NCBI GenBank assembly: GCA_039679375.1 | Contig: JBDKVA010000036.1 | Coordinates: 1-42,498 of the forward strand | Reading direction: 5' to 3' | DNA length: 42,498 nucleotides | Origin: JBDKVA01 sp039679375 | Lineage (GTDB): Bacteria > Bacillota > Clostridia > Acetivibrionales > DTU013 | In this document: piece after piece, positions 31,102-39,561 of the stretch | Layout: each line of letters opens with the position of its first letter | Position numbering within the stretch: the stretch's first letter is position 1 | Translations under genes and position numbers: made by a program | The notes under the pieces: generated by a model | The model's input: only the letters and a program-made list of their open reading frames with translations | The model's database searches: none | What the model was told of the DNA's origin: nothing

Positions 31102-31911
31102 TCACACAGGCTGCGTTGCAGTTCTTTTCCTTCCTGCAGCCTTCCAGCGGCTACCGATTACCCTTGCTACAATGGATGAAGGGACGATGCTGCCCAGAAT
31201 CTTCAGCAGCCTGTTCAACAGCCCCGGGATGTATACGGCCTTACCCCTTAGTGCGCTGTTAATGGTGCACGCTGCCACATAGCCGACGTTCTGCGTGGTG
31301 ATGAGGCCGGCGAAACCTTGTGATTCTATGGCGCGGATGCATTCTGGTGTAGTAGGCATTCCGGCAGGACACAATGCCGTAATGGTAGCATCCAGCGGTT
31401 TTATTTCCTCACGCAACGCCCTGGAAAAGTCGAGCAGGAAGCGCTTTGAAGAAGCATACATGGCCTTTACAGGCATGGGATAAAATGCAGCAAGGCTTGC
31501 TACATTAATGATCCTGAAGGTCCTTGAGGTATCCCGCAGTTCCATTACAGAATGGGTCATGTCAAGGTTTGCCTCTATATTTAGCCTAAGGACCGTACGT
31601 ATCTGATTGCGTGTTCTCTCGGAAAAAGGACCTTCATAATCAAGTCCGGCAATATTAATAAGAAAATGAAAGTTAAATCCTTTTTCCTTAATATACTCGA
31701 ATAGTTCTGTCCGTGCATCCATATCGGTCAAGTCGCACGGCCGGTAATGTACATTTATATTCCAGGTGTTGGTGAGACTTACGGCAAGCTGGCTTAACGC
31801 AGCCTCTGAGAGATCGGTGAGGAAAAGGTCCCAGCCCCGGCTGGCACATTCGACGGAAAACGCCTTGCCAAGTCCACCGGCAGCCCCCGTTATGCATACC
31901 AGAGATTTCAT
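31102..31911 (-). CDS. Short-chain dehydrogenase/reductase
   Basis: The 269-residue SDR begins MKSLVCITGAAGGLGKAF, with the cofactor loop TGAAGGLGKA near residues 8-17. It then shows an acidic strand-2 end (LFLTDLSEA), favouring NAD(H), NIAGLDYEG near 90, INVASLAAFYPMP near 138 and the catalytic YASSK near 154. The C-terminal fifth is hydrophobic and basic (LLNRLLKILGSIVPSSIVAR), which might attach it to a membrane, as in DltE/YqjQ-like SDRs. The ATG at 31911 follows AGGAG. It heads a two-gene operon with the next SDR. Repeat B copy 3 lies directly upstream. Substrate unknown. Confidence 0.87.
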   Translation of the reverse strand: MKSLVCITGAAGGLGKAFSVECASRGWDLFLTDLSEAALSQLAVSLTNTWNINVHYRPCDLTDMDARTELFEYIKEKGFNFHFLINIAGLDYEGPFSERTRNQIRTVLRLNIEANLDMTHSVMELRDTSRTFRIINVASLAAFYPMPVKAMYASSKRFLLDFSRALREEIKPLDATITALCPAGMPTTPECIRAIESQGFAGLITTQNVGYVAACTINSALRGKAVYIPGLLNRLLKILGSIVPSSIVARVIGSRWKAAGRKRTATQPV

Positions 31912-31959
31912 AATAAACACGCTCCTGTCTCAAAAAATGTTAAGTAAAAAAGTGCTAAA

Positions 31960-32062
31960 CCTATGTGGGCTACCGCCCACAACCCAACGAATGTACTTAT
32001 TGCCGCGAATGTGAAACTATTTTCCTGTTTTTTATTGAAATTTCGCGGCAATAAGTTACTAA
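31960..32062 (+). repeat. Repeat B, copy 3
   Basis: About 103 bp, nearly identical to the copy at 15317-15420, including the TGTGGGCTACCGCCCACA hairpin and the ATTGCCGCGAA/TTCGCGGCAAT stem. It lies in a 482-bp gap between the divergent SDR and XRE genes; the gap also holds repeat C copy 2 and a likely promoter for the XRE gene, and otherwise shows nothing. Confidence 0.85.
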
Positions 32063-32154
32063 TAATTGACTTATGAATAATACTATACAATGAATAATAT
32101 TATATGTCAATAGGTAATATAAAAAATAATGATTGCATACATCTAGCTGTATTA

Positions 32155-32248
32155 ATTGAATGAAATTTTCTAAACGCCTGTCTGTGCAAACATCATAGAA
32201 TCACTGCTGTTTGCACAGCCATTCGTAAAGAAAATCAATTCATTCAAT
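32155..32248 (+). repeat. Repeat C, copy 2 (94 bp)
   Basis: Same length and ends as the copy at 28322. The inner hairpin here is CTGTGCAAACA with TGTTTGCACAG, a perfect 11-bp stem. Compared with copy 1 one base pair is exchanged (T-A for C-G) and two become G-U, so pairing is kept while the sequence changes. Confidence 0.85.
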
Positions 32249-32393
32249 ATGGTATAAAGCAGGATTTATTCAGAGTGGAAATAAGATGCTTTATGTTAAA
32301 AAGTTTCGCATAAGTTGATTTTTTTAACCTAAATTAACTTCAAATCCGTAGCTTTTAAATCATAATGTCGTATAATTATTAAGAGGTGTTAAC

Positions 32394-33509
32394 ATGAAAG
32401 AAATTAATATTGCCAGGACGATTGTATCGAAGCGCAGGGAAAAGGGTATAACGCAGGATGAGCTTGCCGAATATATAGGAGTCTCCAAGGCATCTGTATC
32501 AAAATGGGAAACGGGTCAGAGCTACCCTGACATTGTCTTTCTTCCTCAGCTTGCAGCATATTTCAACATTAGTCTTGATGAGCTGATGGGATATGCCCCG
32601 CAAATGACGAAGGAGGATATCAGGAAATTGTATCACCGGTTGTCTTCCGATTTTGCCGCCCGGCCGTTTGATGATGTTCTGGGAGAATGCAGGGGTATCA
32701 TTAAAAAGTATTATTCCTGTTTTCCCTTGTTATTGCAGATGGCAGTGCTGCTGATCAACCACCATATGCTCGCGGAGGATAAGGATAAGAAGGAAGCTGT
32801 ATTGAAAGAAGCAGTTGAATTATGTATGAGAATTAAGGTCGAAAGTGACGATGTATTGCTCTCCAGGGATGCGACTTCACTGGAAGCTGTTTGTTATCTT
32901 ATGCTAAAGCAGCCGCAGGATGTTTTGAATTTGCTCGGAGAATCGATACGGCCGGCACCGACTGATGATGTGAGCGTGGCACAAGCATATCAGATAATGG
33001 GAAATATTCCGAAGGCAAAGGAAGTAACGCAAATCAGCGTGTACCAGCATCTGATCGCACTGATAGGAGCAACGCCGGCCTATATGATGCTATATGCGGA
33101 CAACAGCGAGAAAAGCGGGGAGATTTTGCGGCGGGCGTTATCTGTTGCGCAGACGTATGATCTGGAGCGGTTACATCCAAGCACGATGGCACAGATTTAT
33201 TTAGCTGCGGCACATGTTTGCAGTTTACAGGGCAATACTGAAAAAGCCCTTGATATGTTACAGAAATATACGGATATTTGTACTACATGTTTCTTTCCTT
33301 GTTCTTTACATGGGGATTCTTTCTTTGACGCAATCGAAGGCTGGTTTTCAGACTTTGATTTAGGCGCTGGTGCTCCGCGCGATGAAAAAGTTATAAAAAA
33401 AAGCATGCTGCAGGGTGTCATTGCAAATCCGGTGTTTGCAGCCTTGTCGGAACAACCGCGGTATAAAAGTATAATTGAAAAATTGAAAAATAATTTGGGA
33501 GGCAATTGA
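32394..33509 (+). CDS. XRE-family regulator with a helical C-terminal domain
   Basis: The 371-residue protein starts with a Cro/CI helix-turn-helix (IVSKRREKGITQDELAEYIG, then SKASVSKWETGQSYPDIVFL, residues 10-50). The remaining 300 residues are helical and resemble TPR-like repeats (for example LAAAHVCSLQGNTEKALDML near 282-301), a layout known from Firmicute regulators that sense peptides or act with ABC transporters. It heads a four-gene operon: it stops one base before a small membrane gene, which is followed without gaps by an ABC ATPase and its permease. It probably controls that transporter. The start follows GAGGTG. Confidence 0.9.
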   Translation: MKEINIARTIVSKRREKGITQDELAEYIGVSKASVSKWETGQSYPDIVFLPQLAAYFNISLDELMGYAPQMTKEDIRKLYHRLSSDFAARPFDDVLGECRGIIKKYYSCFPLLLQMAVLLINHHMLAEDKDKKEAVLKEAVELCMRIKVESDDVLLSRDATSLEAVCYLMLKQPQDVLNLLGESIRPAPTDDVSVAQAYQIMGNIPKAKEVTQISVYQHLIALIGATPAYMMLYADNSEKSGEILRRALSVAQTYDLERLHPSTMAQIYLAAAHVCSLQGNTEKALDMLQKYTDICTTCFFPCSLHGDSFFDAIEGWFSDFDLGAGAPRDEKVIKKSMLQGVIANPVFAALSEQPRYKSIIEKLKNNLGGN

Positions 33510-33510
33510 T

Positions 33511-33711
33511 ATGCAGGAACTTATGGAGTATTTACCTTTTTTAATTCCGGTGATTATTATTGAATGGGCTTTGGCGATAATCGCACTCATTCATGTACTG
33601 AAGCATCCGAATTACCGCTTTGGAAATAAAGTGCTATGGATTCTCATTGTGCTGCTCATAGGGATCATCGGTCCGATCGTTTACTTCGCATTTGGCAGAG
33701 GGGAAGAGTAA
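33511..33711 (+). CDS. Small membrane protein with PLDc_N (PF13396) domain
   Basis: The 66-residue protein consists of two hydrophobic segments (LPFLIPVIIIEWALAIIALI and VLWILIVLLIGIIGPIVYFA) joined by HVLKHPNYRFGNK, and ends FGRGEE. This is the PLDc_N domain pattern, found at the N-terminus of cardiolipin synthases and in stand-alone form beside bacteriocin-immunity-type ABC transporters. No phospholipase domain is attached. GGGAGG lies upstream, and its stop overlaps the ATG of the ATPase gene by one base. It is probably an accessory membrane part of the transporter. Confidence 0.88.
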   Translation: MQELMEYLPFLIPVIIIEWALAIIALIHVLKHPNYRFGNKVLWILIVLLIGIIGPIVYFAFGRGEE

Positions 33712-34628
33712 TGGATATTTTAAGCATAGAGCATTTGAGTAAAAGCTTTGGAACGCATCAGGTTATAAATGACCTGACCTTTTCCGTACCGGAGCATTCC
33801 GTGTTCGGTTTTATCGGTCAAAACGGCGCCGGGAAGACTACCACCATGAAAATGGTACTGGGGCTTTTAAAGCCTGCATGCGGCAGCATTAACGTTTGCG
33901 GAAGGCCTGTAACCTACGGGCAGACGAAAACGAACCGCTTCATAGGGTATCTTCCTGATGTTCCTGAATTTTATAACTATATGAGGCCGAAGGAATATCT
34001 GAAAATGTGCGGTGAAATTACAGGGATGCCAGAGGGAGACAACAAGGCAAAAAGCAAAGAATTATTAACCCTGGTTGGGCTTGAAAATGCGAATAAAAGG
34101 ATCGGAGGTTTTTCCCGCGGGATGAAACAGCGGCTTGGAATTGCACAGGCGCTGCTGAACAGTCCCAAACTACTGATTTGCGACGAGCCGACTTCTGCTT
34201 TAGATCCTATCGGCAGAAAAGAAATACTTGATATATTGCAGCAGGTCAGGGGAAAAACAACGGTTTTATTTTCAACACATATTCTTTCGGATGTTGAGAG
34301 AATCTGCGACCGGATCGCTGTGCTGCATAAGGGAAAACTGGTATTGGCCGGTACGCTGGCTGAAATAAAGGAACAGCACAAACGGGATGGCCTGTTGATA
34401 GAATTCAGTTCAAAGACAGATATGAATGCTTTTTCTGCAAACCAGCGAATGCAGCCTTATCTGTCGGACGCAGAGAATACCGGTATGAGCCTTATTCTGC
34501 ATACACATGATGTCCCCCGGGCGGAATCGGCAGTCATTGCGGTGTTAGCGGAAAACAGCCTGCGTCCGGTCCGGTTGGAAGTGCTTGAACCTACGCTGGA
34601 AAGCCTGTTTTTGGAGGTAGTCAAATGA
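33711..34628 (+). CDS. ABC transporter ATP-binding protein
   Basis: The 305-residue ATPase has Walker A GQNGAGKTT near residues 37-45, the signature as FSRGMKQRL near 132, Walker B LLICDEPTSALD near 151 and the switch histidine in STHILSD near 184. It belongs to the drug/bacteriocin-export type (NatA/BcrA-like) that pairs with a separate ABC-2 permease. The C-terminal 90 residues form the regulatory tail common to this type. The ATG overlaps the upstream stop (TAATG) and its own stop overlaps the permease start (ATGA), showing tight coupling. The substrate is unknown; self-protection against a peptide is a common role of such sets. Confidence 0.93.
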   Translation: MDILSIEHLSKSFGTHQVINDLTFSVPEHSVFGFIGQNGAGKTTTMKMVLGLLKPACGSINVCGRPVTYGQTKTNRFIGYLPDVPEFYNYMRPKEYLKMCGEITGMPEGDNKAKSKELLTLVGLENANKRIGGFSRGMKQRLGIAQALLNSPKLLICDEPTSALDPIGRKEILDILQQVRGKTTVLFSTHILSDVERICDRIAVLHKGKLVLAGTLAEIKEQHKRDGLLIEFSSKTDMNAFSANQRMQPYLSDAENTGMSLILHTHDVPRAESAVIAVLAENSLRPVRLEVLEPTLESLFLEVVK

Positions 34629-35389
34629 GAGCTTATGTCGCTTTTACAAAAAAAGAATTTATGGAAAGTATACGTACGTATAAGCTATTGATCATGCTTT
34701 TGGTGTTTTTGCTATTTGGGATGCTAAGCCCATTAGCAGCGAAGCTTACTCCAAAACTGCTTGAAACATTGATGACCGATGGAATACAAATTATCATTCC
34801 GGAGCCGGCAGCTATTGATTCGTGGGCACAGTTCTTCAAGAACGTTTCACAGATGGGGGTTATTGTACTTGCTATTTTGTTCAGCGGTATGATGGCAAAT
34901 GAATTTAATCACGGAACGCTCATAAATATACTGACAAAGGGCTTGCGGCGCAGTACGGTCATCCTTTCCAAATTTACTATGGCCTCTGTAATCTGGTCAA
35001 TCAGCTATTTTCTTTGTTTTGGTGTGTGCTATGCCTATACTGCATATTTCTGGGGTGGTAACGGGATAGCAAATCTGTTGTTTTCCGTAATCTGTCTGTG
35101 GCAGTTTGGTATTTTGCTCCTTGCCGTAATGATACTGGGCGGTGTGCTGTTCAAAAACAGTTATGGCTGCCTGCTTTTTGCAGGAGGTTTTACGGCAGTC
35201 CTGTTCCTGGTGAATATTGTACCGAAATTTCAAAAATACAATCCTGTGGCACTGGCATCAAGCAATATGCCATTATTGACCGGAGACACATTGCCGAAGG
35301 ATTTAGCGGCTCCGCTTATCATAAGTATTGTAATTGTTATTCTGTTTATCGTCACTGCAATTAGGGTGTTTAATAAAAAGCAGATATGA
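34625..35389 (+). CDS. ABC-2 type transporter permease
   Basis: The 254-residue protein has six hydrophobic segments and the usual start of single ABC-2 permeases, AFTKKEFMESIRTYKLLIML. A conserved-looking cytoplasmic loop, NEFNHGTLINILTKGLRRST, lies near residues 96-115 after the second membrane segment and matches the coupling region of NatB/ABC-2 permeases. It is translationally coupled to the ATPase gene by an ATGA overlap and is the last gene of the XRE-led operon. A convergent AraC gene follows after 63 bp without a clear terminator. Confidence 0.9.
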   Translation: MRAYVAFTKKEFMESIRTYKLLIMLLVFLLFGMLSPLAAKLTPKLLETLMTDGIQIIIPEPAAIDSWAQFFKNVSQMGVIVLAILFSGMMANEFNHGTLINILTKGLRRSTVILSKFTMASVIWSISYFLCFGVCYAYTAYFWGGNGIANLLFSVICLWQFGILLLAVMILGGVLFKNSYGCLLFAGGFTAVLFLVNIVPKFQKYNPVALASSNMPLLTGDTLPKDLAAPLIISIVIVILFIVTAIRVFNKKQI

Positions 35390-35452
35390 AAGCCGCGGGT
35401 ACTTATGTCAAACTGCGGAGGTAAAGTGAAAAAGCAGAGGGACCGAGGGTGA

Positions 35453-36271
35453 TCAGATAAAGGTTTTTCTGAAATCCCTTGGGGACAGGCCCTTCACTTT
35501 TTTAAAGGCCTTTGAAAACATAAGGGGGTCGTTGTAGCCTACCGAGCATGCAATATTACTGATAGTTAGGGAGGCCGTGCGCATCAGGTCACAGGCTTTT
35601 TCCATCCTGAAACGGATCAGGTACTCCTGCGGAGAATTGTTTGTAAAATCTTGAAAGAGCGAATACAGGTAACTTCTGTCCAGCCCTACATACCGGGCTA
35701 TTTCAGCTATAGTGACTTTCCTTGAATAGTTCATCCGGATGTATTCCGTAGCTTTCCTTACGTATTCCTCCTGTGCATTTTGCTTCGCAGTGAGGCGGGC
35801 GTCATTTGTTTCCACCAACTGGGAGAGAAACTCGTACAATAAGCCAAGAAGCCTCATTTCCTTGCCTCTGGAGAGCTGTTTTGTGCTGATCATCCTCATG
35901 AAGCAGTTCTTCAGAAAATCATCTTTTTCATACCGGAATATGGGGCTGTTCATGCTCAATCCTGCCTGTTCAAGGCAGGCTGAAGCCTTCAGGCCGTGAA
36001 AGCCTACCCATGCATAACTCCATGGCTCATATTCATCGGCTGCATAATAGACAATTGTACCGGGACATATCAGGAAACCGTCGTATTGACCGAGCGTGTA
36101 GGTGGCGCCTCCAACCGTAAAGGTGCCTTTGCCGCCCAGAATGTAATGTATGATGTAGTGATCCCTTACGGCAGGTCCCCAGAAATGGCCGCCCTTGCAG
36201 TCCTCAAAACCACAACGGTACATGTTCATATCATTTTGTCTGGGTTCGTCAATATAAATTTTCTCCAGCAT
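35453..36271 (-). CDS. AraC-family regulator, paralogue beside galT-galK
   Basis: The 272-residue AraC regulator matches the one at 18255-19094 across its length: MYRCGFEDCKGGHFWGPAVR and DHYIIHYILGGKGTF in the sensing domain, and TIAEIARYVGLDRSYLYSLF and TISNIACSVGYNDPLMFSKA in the DNA-binding domain. It is divergent from galT, 208 bp away, and likely regulates the galT-galK genes in response to galactose. The ATG at 36271 is 54 bp from its -10 box, exactly as in the paralogue. Confidence 0.9.
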   Translation of the reverse strand: MLEKIYIDEPRQNDMNMYRCGFEDCKGGHFWGPAVRDHYIIHYILGGKGTFTVGGATYTLGQYDGFLICPGTIVYYAADEYEPWSYAWVGFHGLKASACLEQAGLSMNSPIFRYEKDDFLKNCFMRMISTKQLSRGKEMRLLGLLYEFLSQLVETNDARLTAKQNAQEEYVRKATEYIRMNYSRKVTIAEIARYVGLDRSYLYSLFQDFTNNSPQEYLIRFRMEKACDLMRTASLTISNIACSVGYNDPLMFSKAFKKVKGLSPRDFRKTFI

Positions 36272-36324
36272 ATATCTACCCCGTAGTATAATGAAATCAA
36301 GAATATAAATATTTTACATACAAC

Positions 36325-36359
36325 ATTATACCATATTAAAAAAACATTCAGCCATTTAC
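36325..36359 (-). promoter_or_regulatory. Promoter of the second AraC paralogue
   Basis: On the minus strand, TGGTATAAT (TATAAT at 36325-36330) lies 27 bp from the GTAAATGG block (36352-36359, same start-to-start distance as at 19148-19182). The 13-base string ATTATACCATATT is shared exactly with the other promoter. The sequences between the blocks differ, so the shared blocks are likely under selection. Confidence 0.65.
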
Positions 36360-36479
36360 TTTGCCATATATAATATTAAAATGGAATTGTACTGCGTTTG
36401 AAATCGGAGATTTTATTGCTGCTTTTGTGAATAAAGTGGGATAGAAAACAGACAAATAGCTAGATTCCGGAGGTTTGAT

Positions 36480-37460
36480 ATGGCAGAATTACGCTGGCAT
36501 CCTTTGATTAAAGACTGGGTGATGATCGCATCCAACAGGCAGAACAGGCCGCAGATGCCGAAGGATTGGTGTCCCTTCTGTCCGGGCTCTGGCAAGGTGC
36601 CCGACCATTATGATGTATACAGATACAATAATGATTTCCCGGTGCTGTCGGCGAATCCGCCCGTACCGGATGAAGTGCCGACCGGTTTTTATAAGACTGC
36701 CGAGTCGTATGGCAAATGCGAGGTCATACTCTATTCACCTGAGCATACATCATCACTTCACCAGTTTTCAATCGGTCATATTGTCAAGATCATTGACCTT
36801 TGGACGGAAAGATTTATTGAGTTAAAAAAGGATAAAAGAATCAAATACATCTATATTTTTGAGAACCGTGGAGAAATGGTAGGCGTTACAATGCCACATC
36901 CGCACGGGCAGATTTATGGATATCCTTTCATCCCGAAAAAATTGCAGCTTGAGCTTGAGTCATGCCGGGAATATTACGGAACAACCGGAAAATGCCTCGT
37001 TTGCGACATGTTGAAGGATGAAGCGGCATCGGGTGACAGGGTGATATTCGAAAACGAGGATTTCATAGTGTTTCTTCCCTTCTTCTCGGAGTATCCCTAT
37101 GGCATGTATATTGCAGGCAAAAGTCACAAACAAAATCTGACTCAATTTAATGAAAGAGAAAAGGCCAATCTGGCCAGAGCTCTCAAAGAAACGACCGGCG
37201 CGCTTGATGCGCTTTTTGGCTTTGCGTTCCCATATATGATGTGCATGCATCAGGATCCGGTCAATAGTGGAGATTTCCATGAATATTACCATTTCCACAT
37301 TGAATTCTTTCCTCCGATGCGTGCTTCAAACAAGCAGAAATTCAATGCATCGAGCGAAACCGGCGCCTGGGCTCATGCCAACCCGACGAACCCGGAGGAA
37401 AAGGCGGCGGAATTAAGGGAAGCCCACAGAAGATTTATTTTACAAAATACGGAAAAATAA
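36480..37460 (+). CDS. galT: Galactose-1-phosphate uridylyltransferase
   Basis: GalT exchanges UMP between UDP-glucose and galactose-1-phosphate in the Leloir pathway. The 326-residue protein carries the active-site motif HPHGQ (in TMPHPHGQIYGYPF) near residues 140-144, whose second histidine forms the uridylyl intermediate. It also carries the zinc-type CPFCPG near residues 31-36 and the later HFHIEFFPP near 274-282. This is the class I histidine-triad GalT, shorter than the Bacillus-type enzyme. The start has GGAGG upstream. galK follows 114 bp later with a hairpin repeat in between. The divergent AraC regulator is its likely activator. No galE lies in the window. Confidence 0.95.
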   Translation: MAELRWHPLIKDWVMIASNRQNRPQMPKDWCPFCPGSGKVPDHYDVYRYNNDFPVLSANPPVPDEVPTGFYKTAESYGKCEVILYSPEHTSSLHQFSIGHIVKIIDLWTERFIELKKDKRIKYIYIFENRGEMVGVTMPHPHGQIYGYPFIPKKLQLELESCREYYGTTGKCLVCDMLKDEAASGDRVIFENEDFIVFLPFFSEYPYGMYIAGKSHKQNLTQFNEREKANLARALKETTGALDALFGFAFPYMMCMHQDPVNSGDFHEYYHFHIEFFPPMRASNKQKFNASSETGAWAHANPTNPEEKAAELREAHRRFILQNTEK

Positions 37461-37480
37461 TCACGGCCGTCATTTTAATT

Positions 37481-37505
37481 GCACAGGGGGACGGTTCTCC
37501 TGTGC
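37481..37505 (+). repeat. GGGGACGGTTCT hairpin repeat, copy 2
   Basis: GCACAGG (37481-37487) and CCTGTGC (37499-37505) form a perfect 7-bp stem around the core GGGACGGTTCT, which is shared with 20705-20732. It lies between galT and galK. A REP-like or mobile origin is likely; a role as a transcript-stabilising or attenuating hairpin is possible. Confidence 0.65.
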
Positions 37506-37574
37506 TCCAGGCCCGACTCTATTCATTAGTAAAGAAGGCAGGAATAGAACGAATTAAAGAATTGAGGCAGATAT

Positions 37575-38768
37575 ATGGACATTTCAGAGCTTAAGCGAAA
37601 ATTCATTAACATCTATCATGGAGATGAAGACGGGATCAGAGTGTTTTCATCACCCGGAAGAGTCAATCTTATAGGTGAGCATACCGATTACAACGGTGGT
37701 TATGTATTTCCAGCCGCGTTGACACTATGTTCCACTATTATTGCCAGACCCCGGAATGACAGAAAGGTAAATCTGGCTGCAACGGATCTTGTGGCACAGG
37801 TCGAGGGTTCGCTTGACAGGCTGGGGGAGTACAAGACCCTGAAATGGGGCAATTACCAGATGGGTGTTGCTGATGAACTGCAAAAGGCCGGGTACAGGCT
37901 GACAGGCTGCGACCTGCTTTACCACGATACTGTGCCGTATGGAGCGGGGCTCTCATCCTCGGCTGCCATAGAGGTGGCAACTGCAATAGCGCTTGTTTCA
38001 CTCGGTAATATGGCCAACGGCGTCAATCAGCCTTTGGATATGGTACAGATGGCTCGAATCAGCCAGAAAGCAGAGAATCGTTATGTCGGCGTCAATTGCG
38101 GCATCATGGATCAGTTCGCCTCCGCAATGGGCAGGGCAAACCATGCCATTTTCCTGAACTGCCGGGATCTGAGCTACAAGCATGTACCTCTTCATTTGAA
38201 CGGATACAAAATTGTGATTGCCAATACAAACAAGAAAAGAGGTCTGGCTGATTCGAAATATAATGAAAGAAGAAGCCAGTGCGAACAGGCATTTGAAATG
38301 TTGAAAAAATATATACCGGAGGCAGAATGCCTTGGCGATATAACAGTGGAAAGCTTCAATAAATTCAAGCATGTAATCAAGGATATGCTAATACGGAACA
38401 GAGCGGAGCATGTTATCATGGAGGATGACAGGGTCCTGAAATCGGTTGAAGCATTAAGTAAAGGCGATATTGCTCTGTTTGGCAGATATATGGTTGCATC
38501 CCATTATTCACTGAAAAATTTGTATGAGGTTACAGGACTCGAACTTGATACGCTGGCGGAGGAGGCATTGAAGGTGGATGGAACCGCAGGCTCAAGAATG
38601 ACGGGCGCGGGCTTTGGCGGCTGTACGGTCAGCATTGTCAGGGAGGACGCGGTCGATCGGTTCATTGCCGGGGTTGGCAACGGTTATACAATGAGAACGG
38701 GCCTTACACCTTCATTTTACGTATCGGAGGCCGGAGATGGCGGCAGGGAAATACTACAGCCGTTTTAA
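37575..38768 (+). CDS. galK: Galactokinase
   Basis: GalK phosphorylates galactose with ATP. The 397-residue length is normal. The galactokinase signature VNLIGEHTDYNGGYVFP is near residues 30-46, the GHMP ATP-binding loop VPYGAGLSSSAAIEVA near 117-132, the catalytic-type MDQFASAMG near 177 and the C-terminal GSRMTGAGFGGCTVSIV near 338-354. The start has GAGG upstream. It follows galT and precedes rex on the same strand; rex has its own promoter. With the GH4 alpha-galactosidase at 19-20.6 kb it links alpha-galactosides to the Leloir pathway. Confidence 0.96.
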   Translation: MDISELKRKFINIYHGDEDGIRVFSSPGRVNLIGEHTDYNGGYVFPAALTLCSTIIARPRNDRKVNLAATDLVAQVEGSLDRLGEYKTLKWGNYQMGVADELQKAGYRLTGCDLLYHDTVPYGAGLSSSAAIEVATAIALVSLGNMANGVNQPLDMVQMARISQKAENRYVGVNCGIMDQFASAMGRANHAIFLNCRDLSYKHVPLHLNGYKIVIANTNKKRGLADSKYNERRSQCEQAFEMLKKYIPEAECLGDITVESFNKFKHVIKDMLIRNRAEHVIMEDDRVLKSVEALSKGDIALFGRYMVASHYSLKNLYEVTGLELDTLAEEALKVDGTAGSRMTGAGFGGCTVSIVREDAVDRFIAGVGNGYTMRTGLTPSFYVSEAGDGGREILQPF

Positions 38769-38815
38769 GTACTGAAACTTTCATCGAAATTCAAACATAT
38801 AATTGCTTGCTATTC

Positions 38816-38844
38816 TTGACCTTTTGAGAAGTAATCAGTATAAT
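38816..38844 (+). promoter_or_regulatory. Promoter of rex
   Basis: TTGACC (38816-38821) and TATAAT (38839-38844) are separated by 17 bp, a near-consensus sigma-A promoter, 36 bp before the rex start codon. I see no Rex operator in this region. Confidence 0.8.
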
Positions 38845-38880
38845 TTTATCAATAACAACATACTGATTGGAGCTGGAACA

Positions 38881-39561
38881 ATGATAGAACAGCGGCGATT
38901 ATATTCATTTCCAAAACAAACGTTAACGAGGCTGCCGTATTATTATAATTACTTGAAGGCACTTAAAAATGACGGAATTCAAAACATTTCAGCACCATTT
39001 ATTGCAAAAGATCTTAATTTAAACGAGGTTCAGGTCCGAAAAGATCTTGCCGCAGTCAGTGAAAGCGGCGGGAGGCCGAAAACAGGCTTTGATGTTGAAG
39101 AGTTGATAACATGTATGGAGCACTGTCTTGGTTATAATAATGTTAACGATGCAGTCCTGATTGGTTCCGGAAAGCTTGGTACGGCACTTTTATCTTATAC
39201 CGGATTTGAAAACTATGGAGTGCGCATTGTTGCCGCATTCGACAGTGACAATAGTGTAACCGGCACAGAAATCAACGGGAAGCATATTTATCCGATGGAA
39301 AGGCTTTCCGAACTGTGCCGCCGGTTGAATGTGCATATCGGCATCATTACCGTTCCTGCAAAAAATGCGCAGGATGTTTGCAATATGCTTGTAGAAAACG
39401 GAGTCCTTGCGGTATTGAATTTTGCGCCCGTGCATCTGGTGGTGCCGGATAACATTTTAGTGCAAAACGAGAATATGGCGGTTTCGCTTGCGCTGTTGTC
39501 AAAGCATTTGAAAGAGCGAATGCAGAATAGATCGGCTGCTGTTACGGAGGATATTACATGA
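38881..39561 (+). CDS. rex: Redox-sensing transcriptional repressor Rex
   Basis: Rex represses fermentation and respiration genes when NADH is low and leaves DNA when NADH/NAD+ rises. The 226-residue protein has the N-terminal winged helix (TLTRLPYYYNYLKAL, then AKDLNLNEVQVRKDLAAVSE) and the NAD-binding fold with VLIGSGKLGTAL near residues 94-105. The C-terminal helix used in dimer domain swap is present (MAVSLALLSKHLKERMQ). The ATG at 38881 has GGAG upstream and fits the family start. Its stop overlaps the LysR gene start by four bases. A near-consensus Rex operator precedes the alcohol dehydrogenase gene 1.1 kb downstream. Confidence 0.95.
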   Translation: MIEQRRLYSFPKQTLTRLPYYYNYLKALKNDGIQNISAPFIAKDLNLNEVQVRKDLAAVSESGGRPKTGFDVEELITCMEHCLGYNNVNDAVLIGSGKLGTALLSYTGFENYGVRIVAAFDSDNSVTGTEINGKHIYPMERLSELCRRLNVHIGIITVPAKNAQDVCNMLVENGVLAVLNFAPVHLVVPDNILVQNENMAVSLALLSKHLKERMQNRSAAVTEDIT

